Positions 11,910-21,789 of a stretch of 64,000 nt of DNA are shown here, in pieces (position 1 is the stretch's first letter; every line of letters begins with the position of its first letter). The DNA is from Hyparrhenia diplandra (Eukaryota; Streptophyta; Magnoliopsida; Poales; Poaceae): contig JADLZK010008418.1 of the NCBI GenBank assembly GCA_015847255.1, positions 124,001 to 188,000 of the forward strand, written 5' to 3'. The translations under genes were made by a program, and so were the position numbers. The notes beneath the pieces are model-generated. The model worked only from the letters and a program-made list of their open reading frames with translations. It was not told the origin of the DNA and made no database searches.

Positions 11910-14060
11910 CGACAGCGTTGTATGGTCCTAGATGGCTAGGGGGTTGAATAGCCTATAAAAAATTCTACAAACTTCACTAAACAAACCAGTTAGTAAAACA
12001 AATGACGATTAAACGGTTTGAACTAGCTCTAGTGGTCTTGCAAGCCTTCTAGTGACAAGTCTAAATATAACTATGATCTCTAAGACACACAATGGCTATG
12101 TCACTACTCTATCTAGTGAACAATCCTAAATATGATCCTTAGGCTAGCAAGAACAACTACACAAGCAAGAGCTAACTCTCTACACAAAGTAAACTAGGAA
12201 TGAAGTACTAGAGAGGTGAACTAGATATACCGACGTGTAGAGGCAAGGAACCAATCACCAATGTCGAGGATGAGCAATCACAATATGATGAATAAGCCAA
12301 TCACCAAGGAGACAATGAACAGGTCGATTTATCCCCGGAGTTCACTTGCACACCGACAAGCTACGTCTCCGTTGTGTCGACCAACACCTTGGGTGGTTCC
12401 TCGGTGTGACCCTCAAGCCACTTGTCCCGCAACACACGCCCCGCAAGGCACCGCAAGACACCACACGCACAAGGGAGGTACTCACCGACACGAGCAATGT
12501 ATTCCTTGCAAATTCGTCGTCCTGACGAGGAATGCGTGATCCTCTTACAATCACCGGAGGTGGCCAAGAACAATCTCCTTCTCTTGCCCACGCCTCCACC
12601 AAATCACCAAGCCGGCTAGGAGCGGTGTCTCCAAGAGCAACAAGAAACCAACCGGCTCACAACGATCCCCAAGTGCCACTAGATGTAAGAACTCAATGCA
12701 AATGCACTTGGATCTCCACAACTCTCAAGATTGAAGCTCACAAGCAAGAATGAGAGAGGGGAGGGCTTTTTGCTCAGCTCTAAGATGTTAGGAGTGATTC
12801 AAATGACCAAGAGAGAGAGCAATAGCCGGCCAAAGGGGTATATATATCCCCCACCACGAAAAGCAACCGCTAGGGGGTAAACTGCAATTCCTGCGAACTG
12901 ACCGGACGCGTCCATGCACGACGTGCGAAGTCGAGCTCCCGGACGAGCTCTCCCGGTACCGTATGAGGCGCAAGCCGTCGGGGACTCTTCTCCACCTCGC
13001 TCGAGCTCCACGGGGTCCCCAACCTTGTAACGAGGACAAGCTCGGTGGGGAGACCTTTCTCCGCCTCGCTCGAGCTCCACCCCTATGAGCTCTCGGGTCG
13101 GGTGCGACCCTCCGCCTCGCCCGAGCTGTCTCATTCAACGAGCTCTCCGGCTCCCCACAACGTGCGGACTCGGCCCGGGGACCTCTTTTCGCCTCGCTCG
13201 GGCTCTCTCATTACGAGCTCTACGGCCACTCGCGTAGCCGAGCGCGGGGGACGACCTAGAGCTCGTCCGCCTGTCTTCTCGAAGAAGCTAACGGGTACGG
13301 GAGTTGGCCAACCACTCCCTGACGAGCACTGTAGCCATGCGGAGCTGCGGTGACGGGGAGGTGACCCCAGTTCGCCCGCCATGCCCTGCAACGTTCAACC
13401 ACTCCTCCACAGTGCCCGGCGAGTACACCCGACGTGCGCTTACCTCACCAAGAGTATGGCCTTGCCCATACGGACGGGACACGTTCCAACTACGATTGAA
13501 GACCAGGCGACGCCCGGGTACCATCCAAATCCAGGAATCCTGCATTAACGGCGACCGGGAGCGACCACATCCATGCGATGAGCCGGTGACGAGCTCTGGC
13601 CGGGCGAATCCAGCTCGGCGAATCGCATCACGTTTTTTGCACTTCCACCCTCGCATTCATATCACCCTCCTCCTCTTAGTCCTTCACTTCGACGGCACCC
13701 ACGTACCCCCTTGCAACTATAAAGGGGACCCTTGCCGCCAGGTGAAGGCAGGACTCTCAGATTCACAACATTCTCAAGCCTCATTCCCACACCTACCACT
13801 CCACCCAATATTGGCACTAGCCTCAATCACAGACTTGGGAGCCCGCTCCCTCTCTCGCCTTGCTTGTAGTAGCCCCGGTATGAGCATTTGAGCTCGGATA
13901 GTGATCCCGACTGGACTAGGGTGCGCGATTTGCCCCGAACCAGTATACATCTTGTGTCATTGTCTCTAGAGCTAGGCTGTCGGAGCACATACTAGCCAGA
14001 CGATTATTGTGACGGTGGTATTAGACCACGACACCGCTAGTCTAGGAGACTTGGGCCCGC
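11910..14060 (+). mobile_element. LTR-retrotransposon-derived composite (LTR fragments)
   Basis: There is no coding polyprotein. The left part (about 11917-12890) resembles a copia-type grass LTR, with text such as GGGGGTTGAATAGCCTATAA. The right part (about 12890-14050) looks like a Gypsy LTR. It has a GC-rich U3 with a degenerate repeated CGCCTCGCTCGAGCTC-type motif (about 12985-13220), a TATA-like CTATAAAGGGGACC at about 13719, and a downstream segment ending in CATCTTGTGTCATTG near 13950. The exact termini and target duplications were not found, so the pieces are probably truncated and juxtaposed. The assignment rests on recalled LTR character and not on a search. Confidence 0.5.
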
Positions 14061-14079
14061 TTATGGTAAAGATGTTTCT

Positions 14080-14640
14080 CTAGCTCACCATTCGCGGTGC
14101 CATTGATCGACTACGAAGAAGGCACGGCCTGGACGCCAACGACTCATGCCTCCTTTGTGATCAAACGCCAGAGACGATGGACCATATTGTTGTGGAGTGC
14201 TCGTACACTAGACAACTATGGTGCATGGCGGCCATGGCGCTCGGGCGGAACGTGCCACTGCCATCTGGATCGCTGATTGACTGGTGGCAACAATGGAGAT
14301 CGCACCGAATCAGAGACTTCAGAAAGGGTGCGGATTCTCTCTTCGCACTAATCGCATGAGAGACGTGGCAGAGAGGAATGCAAGGAATTTCCGGGGAGCG
14401 AGCACTGACGTCCATGCTCTCTTGCCGCGTTGGTGAAGTTATGGGCCAAACAATGGGTTTCAGCCGGCAACAAACAACTTGGGAGTTTGCTCGAGCGAGT
14501 AGTCTGCTAAGCAGTTAGTGTCGGTGTTTGTGGGTGCCCTCACCGGTGTGAGGTACCGTTGTTGTGTTAAAAAACGTATTTCCTTTTTAGTATCAAAATG
14601 CGCAAGGCTCTTGCGTGATTAAGAAAAATTATTTACTTGT
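14080..14640 (+). mobile_element. Truncated L1-type LINE, 3' end with zf-RVT domain
   Basis: The plus strand decodes a reverse-transcriptase zinc-binding tail containing CLLCDQTPETMDHIVVEC. That gives C-x2-C ... H ... C spacing, followed by a QLW motif, a tryptophan-rich stretch (DWWQQW), and AWETWQRG if the stop near 14356 is ignored. An in-frame TGA is present, so it is not intact. Downstream are the usual LINE 3' sequence (GTTGTGTT, then GCGCAAGGCTCTTGCGTG) and a short A-rich end near 14630. The RT and endonuclease domains are absent, so this is a 5'-truncated dead copy. Confidence 0.75.
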
Positions 14641-14793
14641 ACCTCTAATCTATACATTGGATGAGCCACACGTGCCTAGCAAGGAGGGACGGTACCGCAA
14701 CCTAGCGTCGAGGGCTGGTAGGTGGCAACACGTCCCAGTGAGGGGATGCTACGTGAAGAGGTGGCGAGACTAGGGGAGGAGTTGGTATGTATA

Positions 14794-15117
14794 CCTGAGT
14801 ATTTTTCAGGCCGGGTTGGGTTCCAGCCGGGCAAAAAAAAAAAATTGGTTATTTTGGGCTAAAAAAATCTTGCCCATGACGTCCCATTAGGCAAGTCGGG
14901 CCTAGTTTTTCGGCCGGGCTTCAGCCGCCGCTGCCCATAAATTTTACACTACAAAATAGCTAAAAATGTATTTCGGGCTGGGTTTGAGCCAAGAAAGATT
15001 TTACCGGGCTTCAAGATCTTTGCCCAGGCCCTGTCCAAGAAGGTTCATGGGCGGGCCAAAACCCGTCGGGCTCAAGCCGGACCTATGGGCGGTCGGGCCG
15101 GGCTAGTTTTGCTCAGG
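14794..15117. mobile_element. MITE with CCTGAG termini and TA flanks (324 bp)
   Basis: The left end TATACCTGAG and the right end CTCAGGTATA are inverted. TA lies on both sides (14792-14793 and 15118-15119). The body is rich in GCCGGGC/GGCCGGGC words on both strands and has no open frame. The TA flank would fit a mariner-type element, but the termini are not the classic Stowaway sequence, so the superfamily stays open. Confidence 0.55.
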
Positions 15118-15744
15118 TATATTTATTGGTATGGATGATGGGGGTGACTCGAGAGGAGCAGGGAGAGGCGGTGCATTTATCATCAATCTTTTAATCTCAA
15201 AAAAAAAATTTATCATCAATCTTTTTATATTTGCATCCATTCAAAATGATAAACATTTGGTTTTTATAAATATATATACTTTTTGTTATACGCTCATGTA
15301 TAAACTACATCTATATACGTAGTATAAGCAATATATCCAAAATAGAAAACTAAAATTAATCTTATAATATAATTTACTTTCTCAATTATAAATTGTATAA
15401 GTTTGTTCTGTTCTTTTCTAGATTTATTTATTAAATTTATCATATTGAAAAGCCAATGTAAGGTCCGCAGGTGGTCGGTTGATCAACTACTCTCAACTCC
15501 GGCACCCATGTAACATTTCCTTTCGTGAGTAAACGCACATCACACCTCAATTATTCTTCCCGTGCGTATCAAACGCGGTAAACAGGCAACAATAGATAAA
15601 AGCAATAATACATTTTTTAATGAAAAAAAAAAAAAAAGGACGGACAAGCAATGATACAAACTCTCAAAGAAAGACGGTACATGCATCTTCACGCGTGGTC
15701 ACGCGCGCGCGAGATGCGTCGCGCATGCACAGAACTCTCGTGTC
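15118..15744. other. AT-rich spacer downstream of the DUF538 gene
   Basis: No gene supported. The sequence is strongly AT-rich around 15190-15450 and has an A-tract near 15620-15640. It probably includes the 3' untranslated region of the minus-strand DUF538 gene at its right edge. Confidence 0.4.
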
Positions 15745-16299
15745 TCACTTGCTGGCGGCGGCATCGTCGGTGGCCGGTTTGTCGTCGCCGTTCTCCTCCG
15801 CCTTCTTCTCCTCCTCCTTGGGCTTGGCTTCCTCGTCCTCGTCAGGGAACGCGGAGGCGGGGGAACGAGCGGCCGATGCCGACGTTGGACTTGAAGTAGA
15901 TCTTGTCGCGCTTCTCTCGCCGTCGAGGCTCATCTCGACGATGGGCACCCAGAGCATGACCTGCTTGCTGCGCACCCCGGTCATGCGCTTCATCCGGCCG
16001 TCCTCCACGTACGCGGTGACCTCGGCGTCGTAGCGGACCCGCGTGCCCGTGCCCTTGAAGTAGTGCTCGTAGGGCGCCTTCTGCCGCATCCACACGAAGC
16101 CGGTCTCGCGCACCCACCCGCACTCCTCCAGCCCACGCAGCGGCATCACGCCGCCGGGGAACCCCAGCGCCTTGAGCATCTCCTTGGAGTGCGCGAAGCA
16201 GGCCTCCGCGCCCGTGAAGATCTCCGCGCCCTCCCGCTGCTCCTTGTTCTTGCCGCTCGCTGTCGCGGTCGCCGCCGTGGACACGGTGAGGGAAGCCAT
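15745..16299 (-). CDS. DUF538 family protein
   Basis: Single-exon, GC-rich gene encoding a small plant protein of the DUF538 family, whose biochemical role is not settled. The 184-residue frame starts MASLTVSTAATATA. It carries the family core (ALGFPGGVMPLRGLEECGW, ETGFVWMRQKAPYEHYFK, VRYDAEVTAYVEDGRMKRMTG, SKQVMLWVPIVEMSLD) and ends in an acidic, lysine-rich tail. Between about 15863 and 15920 the frame slips. A one-base loss in the CTTCTCTCGCC stretch is followed by an extra G in the G5 run 15859-15863, so about 17 residues read out of frame before the original frame returns. The alternative frame there gives the expected DKIYFKSNVGIGRSFP. A TATA box lies at 16343-16350. Confidence 0.85.
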   Translation of the reverse strand: MASLTVSTAATATASGKNKEQREGAEIFTGAEACFAHSKEMLKALGFPGGVMPLRGLEECGWVRETGFVWMRQKAPYEHYFKGTGTRVRYDAEVTAYVEDGRMKRMTGVRSKQVMLWVPIVEMSLDGERSATRSTSSPTSASAARSPASAFPDEDEEAKPKEEEKKAEENGDDKPATDDAAASK

Positions 16300-16342
16300 C
16301 GATCGCGTACGTTGTCGCGCTGCTGCCGCTTGCGTGGGCTAT

Positions 16343-16350
16343 GCTATATA
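16343..16350 (-). promoter_or_regulatory. TATA box of the DUF538 gene, at a Helitron junction
   Basis: On the minus strand TATATAGC lies about 45-50 bases upstream of the DUF538 start codon (16299). Its first T is also the base that follows the Helitron CTAG end at 16351. Everything further upstream therefore appears to be transposon sequence. The TATA assignment is by sequence and spacing only. Confidence 0.55.
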
Positions 16351-16380
16351 CTAGTGATTTGCGCGCGCCCAAGCGCGCGA
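16351..16380 (-). mobile_element. Helitron 3' terminus (hairpin plus CTAG)
   Basis: Read on the minus strand, a GC hairpin with a 7-bp perfect stem and 4-base loop (16379-16362) is followed 11 bases later by CTAG, then T. Helitrons end in a short hairpin about 10-12 bases before CTRR and insert between A and T; here the plus strand shows A|CTAG. The element body therefore lies at higher coordinates and should include the gene at 16732-18902. I could not locate the 5' TC end, so its length is unknown. Confidence 0.65.
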
Positions 16381-16731
16381 GCAATGGCCAGAAGAGTATT
16401 TGTAAATAAAATGCACATAGATATTAGAGTAAATACCAAATGTTCAGGGATGGAGCAAGTACTACAGCACAGATGGAACAAAGATACGAGGTGTCCAAAT
16501 ATGAACTACATAGTACAGAAAACAGGAAACATGATCCAAATATTACAGGAGTCCAGATAGATCAGTACACAACAACATAGCTGTAGGCACCTTACAGCGG
16601 ATGAACTACAGCGAAAGCTAAGGAGGGGACGCAGTACTCTGGCAATGGTCTTTCAAGCCTCAACAGGAAGTATGTAGCAATTCCTGCAACGATGGTAAGG
16701 TCGATGGCTGCCCAGGGCGCAGACAACGCTG

Positions 16732-18902
16732 TTAGTAGTGACCGCTCCTGTCGGACTCAATCTCGGGCGAGTACTCACGTCTCCAAAGCCTGCCCTCAGA
16801 ATCATAGTCGCTGTCCGAGGTGTCTGCCTGTATAGGGGCCGCGTCGAGCTCCCTGTTCACTGGAAAAGAAAGGTATAATGTCAGGGATGTGTTCATTGTA
16901 AGTTGAGTCTATTTATGTGTGTAGGTTATAGTACATCTCATCTGTTCTTCCTCAGACTCCCTGAGCATCTCCCTGTCACACCCAAACAGTTCAGCTGTCA
17001 TAGATGAAGGATATGTTAGTTCAGTGATCAATGCCAGGGTAGGGAGTAATGTTGTTTGATACGGCAAGAGTGAAGCAGTACCTGTGTCTATGGAGGCTGA
17101 ACCGCCGTCTTCAGAGAATGGGGGCTCATATAGGGAAGGGTCCTCGTCAAGTGGTGGTGCTTGCGAGTAGAGATAGGTCCTCATCGTCACTGGGAAGGTG
17201 ATGTTTTGTATGCCGCTTTCTTTTTCATACTAGAGCGCTATGGTTCCATAGGTTGGGATAGAGTTTTTGCTTTGGGCATAGGCATGAACGCGGCATATTC
17301 CTTTTGAGAGGACTGATCGACAGGCTTGGATTGTACAGTATGGATCGAGCAATGGTTCAGTAGCGGCATTGGTGAAAGCGTCTTTGGAAAGCCCGAAATG
17401 TCGATGGTCACTATGGTGTCGGTGCACGGTTGTACCACCGTATAGGTTGTTCCATGTCCCTAGGAGTGCATCAAGCTGAGTGGTTTGCAGCTGTAGAGCT
17501 CCTGCGACCATGTCCCTCTCCGCAGGGGAGCCAAACTCAACAACAAAGTCTGTTCGGAACCTTGTTATGGTTAGAGGGATGGCCTCATAAGCAAATTGCT
17601 GGTGTATAGCTTGGCGGATGTGGCCGGCTGTGATGGTGCCATCGTTTGGGCGGACATCGGTCACGATGACAGAGTTTGCAAAGTGTTGTTCTATCATGTC
17701 TGTGTCGTTGTTGGTCTTGATGACTGCTAGGGGTTGAGGTCCACGCGGAGCCTGGAGAAAGAAACGGTGGTTATATATATGCCATTGGATAATAAACGTG
17801 ATGTTAAATAAGGTTAAATGTAACTCCTAGCATATGGCAGTGCTGACTACAGTTTTTCTAGGTAGTGTTGGTCACAGTTTTTAGCTGAGCAGTGATAAGT
17901 GCACTTGTATTTGAGCATACGGCAGTGTTGGCTATATTTGAGCATACGGCAGTGTACAGATGGACGTAGGTCTTCAGAATGCACAATTGCAAAAAGCTAA
18001 TGGAAAGATGTGTTCTGAAACCATATAGGCAACATGGTGTTTCAGTATCGAGTGAACCCACCCATTTGTTTGTTGTAGGTACAGGTGGAGCCTGGAGATA
18101 TAAACGACAGTTATATGTACGCTATGACATAATCAACGTGATGCTAAACAAGGTGAAATTGAATCCCCAGCATATGGCAGTGCTGACAATAGTTTATCCA
18201 GGTAGTGTTGGTTACAGCTTTTAAACCGAGCAGCGATGGATGCACTTTTATCTGAGCATATGGCAGGGTTGGCTATATTTTTGTTATGAATCCCCTCAAA
18301 AAATTAGTTGGAAAGAAGTCTTAGGTTTTCAGTGTTAGATTCATGGTGCGTAGAATGATAGAACGTGAGGACTGTCCATTGTCCCTAGGTTCTCATTCTA
18401 TAGTCAATTTCAAAAGTAATGTATAGTTGTTATCTATTCTAATTAGTGTACATATGAAGCTTTGTGTTAAGAACGCACAGTTGAAAAAGCCAATGGAAAG
18501 ATGTACTCTGAAACTATATAGGCAACACGGTGTTTCAGTATCGATCTAAGCGACCCATTTGTTTCTTGTAAATAACAGGGAATTTTTACTGATTTGACGG
18601 TTCAAAAACTAAGTTGCTTAATCATAGACTGTGGTGTTGCAGAGACATACCACTTCCTTTGAAGGCGTCTGCGGATCTGGTGAGGGAAGAGTCTTGACAG
18701 GCGCCGCGTTGGCTGGAAGGGAAAGAAGGAATCAGTGGAACTGCTGACATAGTGAAAGGGGGGGTGGGCACAAATCGGCGCAGCAGATGGTGAGAGAAAC
18801 AAAAGAACTCATCACCTGTTTCGGCGGCTGGATATGCGGGAGCAGCTCGCGTTGGACGTCGCTGGAACGCTGCAGCAGCGCACGGGGTCTTCTTGCGAGC
18901 AT
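16732..18902 (-). CDS. DUF4283-like protein, five exons (possibly Helitron-carried)
   Basis: Function unknown. Exons (minus): 18902-18816, 18712-18651, 17751-17082, 16994-16935, 16859-16732, all with GT..AG borders. The exons give a multiple of three only if one G is restored right after the start codon (an MARKKTP start), for 335 codons and about 335 residues. The large exon resembles the DUF4283-type domain common in grass transposon-associated proteins (HIRQAIHQQFAY, TDFVVEFGSPAERDMVAGAL, LLGTWNNLY), followed by an acidic tail ending EIESDRSGHY. An in-frame TAG at 17230-17232 interrupts the large exon. The same frame continues cleanly on both sides (YGTIAL / YEKESGIQN), so this is either a nonsense mutation or an error. 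The family call is from recall and is moderate. Position suggests it travels with the Helitron. Confidence 0.6.
17741..18578. repeat. Tandem duplication in intron 2 of the DUF4283-like gene
   Basis: Segment 17741-17955 (from GGAGCCTGGAGA to GTTGGCTATATT) recurs at about 18089-18285. Segment 17974-18084 (from AGAATGCACA to TTTGTTTGTTGTAG) recurs at about 18470-18578. Offsets are about 345 and 495 bp, and divergence is roughly 15-20% by eye. The duplicated part includes the intron-exon border context (GGAGCCTGGAGA), so the event may have copied an acceptor region. Confidence 0.7.
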
Positions 18903-19564
18903 GCACCTGAGCTCAGATCTATTAGAGTGGATCGACTGGGAAGGATAGAGATCGGAGGAGAAAGCCTGTAAGAGGAGAGGAAGAGTTTACCAGCCGAAGA
19001 GGAGAGGAGGTGGAAGCGTGTGTGCGGGTGGCCTAGATGGGGACGGCCGTCGGGGATGGGTAGCTGGAGAAAATTGTAGGCGTGAATTTTGTAATCGCAC
19101 AGGGGAGGAAGGGAACTACGGCAGCTATTGTTCCACTGATTCGTGGGGCCGCGACGGTTTGGTTGGGGCAGGGCCCGGCGGTCAGCGACAACCTGGTGGG
19201 ATGATCTCGGGGAAAGGCAAACATTTGGAGGGAGGTATGTATGGTCGCTGGGCCGAGCTATCCAGCCAATGGCCATACGACAACGGCTCTGACTGTTCAG
19301 GCGAGGCACGTAGTGTGGACAGGGAAGTATGGTCGCGACGGCCAATGAAGCGATGACAACAACGGCAGGAACGGGCCCGCATAGAACATTCGACGCTAAC
19401 GGCTACCACAAAGTCGGCCATCCGGCCCACCCAACTTTAATCAAACGGCCAGAAAAAAAAACTAACGCGATGGTTCTCGACCGCCGAGCTCCTCCACACC
19501 AAATATTACCTTTAAATGTTTCGAGTGTGTTTTGCGTGGTGCAGGTGAGGGTGGCGTGAGGGTG

Positions 19565-19571
19565 TTTTATA
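19565..19571 (-). promoter_or_regulatory. Candidate TATA box for the DUF4283-like transcript
   Basis: On the minus strand CCCCTATAAAACACC is followed by a C-rich leader. Downstream is a CT-rich segment with a plausible 5'-leader intron (donor CGGCTG|GTAAAC near 19000, acceptor TCTTACAG near 18970) leading to the first coding exon. Not proven; the leader would be long. Confidence 0.35.
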
Positions 19572-21759
19572 GGGGAAAGTGGAGGAATATCGGAGTGAAG
19601 ATAGTAGGTGGTTGGCCGTTGAGCTACAGGCACTACTCAGTCAGATCGTTGGGAGTTGCTCTGTTATTAGCTGACCAACAAAGCAAGGACTCTGCGAGCA
19701 GACACGACGATATAGGCGCCGAATGGGTGCACCTAAACGCCTACCACATGGAAGTTACCACGCCGGTCGGCTGTGTCCTCCTCGACCGTCGACGACGAGG
19801 ACATGCTCACCGGACCTGACCTGATGCGGGGTAAGAGCTCCGCGTGCATGCTCTCGGTTGCTTTTTTCTCTTTCGAGTTAGACAAAGGCTGGGCAGCTTC
19901 TTCCATCTGCACTCGTTGCAGTTCTCACCGGACCTGATGCCAGGCTTCAGCTACAGCTCCCCCGAGAAATTAAAAGACGTGTGACTAGTACCTGTCCCAA
20001 CAACATTTCTAGCGCTATCCCAATATGATGAAACCCTATCCACCATTTCATTCATCATAATTAAAAAAAGCCATAAATACTTATCATATAAGAAAACCAT
20101 AGGTATAATTTTTAGCACATGGCTCTCAGGATGGGTCGTTGGCAAGCTCCACTTCGTGAAAGTGACGGTTTCCGGAGACCATAAAATTCGTACCGACTCT
20201 ATGGCTTACTTGGCTGAGCTCTGTAAACAGCTTCTAGGCTGAATGCATAATAAGTGAGTAACATTACCAAATAATATATTACAGATAAATAATTGGTGTG
20301 TGATTATGTGTAAATTGATTCTCCAAAATAAACTAAAAGGTTGACAACTAAGAAGAGCCTCTTTGATATAATTCCTCGTGCACCTAATTCTATGTGGAAG
20401 TTTATTTTTCGAAAGGTGATTATATGGCTTTGAAAGCGATTCTTTGTCAAAAGAGAATTTGTATCTGAAATGTTTCGACAAGAATTTTGATCTCTACTAA
20501 ATACACCTAAATTTGACTCCTTCATGTCCACCAAAGCAAGGAGCTAGAGTCGGAGCTAGATGTTGACGACCAAAAGTGTCTGAACCATGAAAAGAACTTG
20601 TGCTAATGTTTCCAGCAATAAAACATCACGGAAAATATATTGATTCATTGCAAGTGAGAACCGAGAAGTCTGGAAGACGAAGAAAGAAAAGGACCGCGTC
20701 CGGTCTACAAAACTGGCTAGGCAGATTCCCTTGTGCCGCATTGTGGGCAGTCACCCTTGGCCCGATAGAACTAGTCTGACCGGTTTGGGACTTGACTAGG
20801 CTAGTTTCCTTATAAAACCAGTTGGGTGCCTGAGCTGAGTCCATAAAAACTACTCTAAGCTGAGTCTATAAAAACTGCTCTGACCAGTTGTACTGTCCAA
20901 ACCATTTTTTTCCAAATCGGTTTTGGATCTATTTTGGCGTAGGAAAAGAGGTGATCATGATTTGGATTGGTTCCCTACTGGGACAAGACCAGGAATCCAT
21001 CCAGTCGGCTCTTTTTCTACATATATATTACACTTTTTTTTTAACATTTTCCCCAATCTATTGTTATCTTTTGCATCTCTCCATGAGATCCAACGACGTT
21101 CTAGGTGGTTGACAACCTCCAACATGTCTCCTCGATGGGATCTTCAAGTGTTCCTAAGTTCTTATGACGAAAGATGAGCTTCAAATCGGTTTAACCGGTA
21201 TGGTTTTGTTCGTTTCAGGGTTGCTTGTTGTGTGTCATAAGCCACATACTCACATGCGACCTCGGACGTGCTAGCCTTTGCCAGTGTGTGACCCCTGATT
21301 GACATCAACGCCGGCCAAAGTTGTGATAGATATCATAACTATAAAACCATGCTTTAGAATGGAGTTGTTAATAAAACTAAAATAACGGTCTCATTAATTG
21401 AAAACTATAAATTTGTTACATCCAAATACTTCATCGATCTTAAAACTGCTTTATTAGTCATGTAATGTACGGTGATTAGTGAACTGGTTGGCCAATCACG
21501 TCACGGAGACTTGGTGAGTTGTGGGCTGGTGGCGCCCGACCGAGCCAGAACCCACGACGTGTTGTAAACCGACCGGGCCGTCGACGTTAGCCCGTGAAGG
21601 CCACGAACGCGGCCCGTCGGTGACGCACCACTTTCCTCGAAATCTCTGTGATGCCACCCGACGCCGACAGCTGAAAGGAAAAGTAACAGGGAGGCCGGAA
21701 TCTTTCGATCGAGGGCAGGGCACCACCGGCGGCGGGGGTAGTAGCACAGGAGGGGAGCC
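19572..21759. other. Gene-poor spacer
   Basis: No supported gene. A short tandem repeat of a GCTGAGTC-ATAAAAACT unit lies at about 20834-20882. The stretch near 20750-20900 looks like degraded MITE sequence. The right end (21490-21759) becomes GC-rich and is presumably the promoter and leader of the TBC gene. Confidence 0.4.
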
Positions 21760-21789
21760 GTGGAGCGATCCGGCGGGCATCTGCGCCCG

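Noticed and set aside
12950..13260. Repeated CGCCTCGCTCGAGCTC-like units as a satellite or regulatory array
   Set aside because: Such degenerate GC-rich repeats are usual in the U3 of grass Gypsy LTRs. The TATA-like site and downstream LTR text follow at the expected place.
13288..13891. 195-codon and 122-codon open frames in opposite directions
   Set aside because: They sit within the Gypsy-like LTR, which does not encode protein. Sequence is low-complexity and both-strand open.
18812..19345. 177-codon minus-strand frame upstream of the DUF4283-like gene
   Set aside because: It runs through the inferred 5' leader and across a likely leader intron (donor near 19000, acceptor near 18970). 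It ends out of phase with the conserved coding exons.
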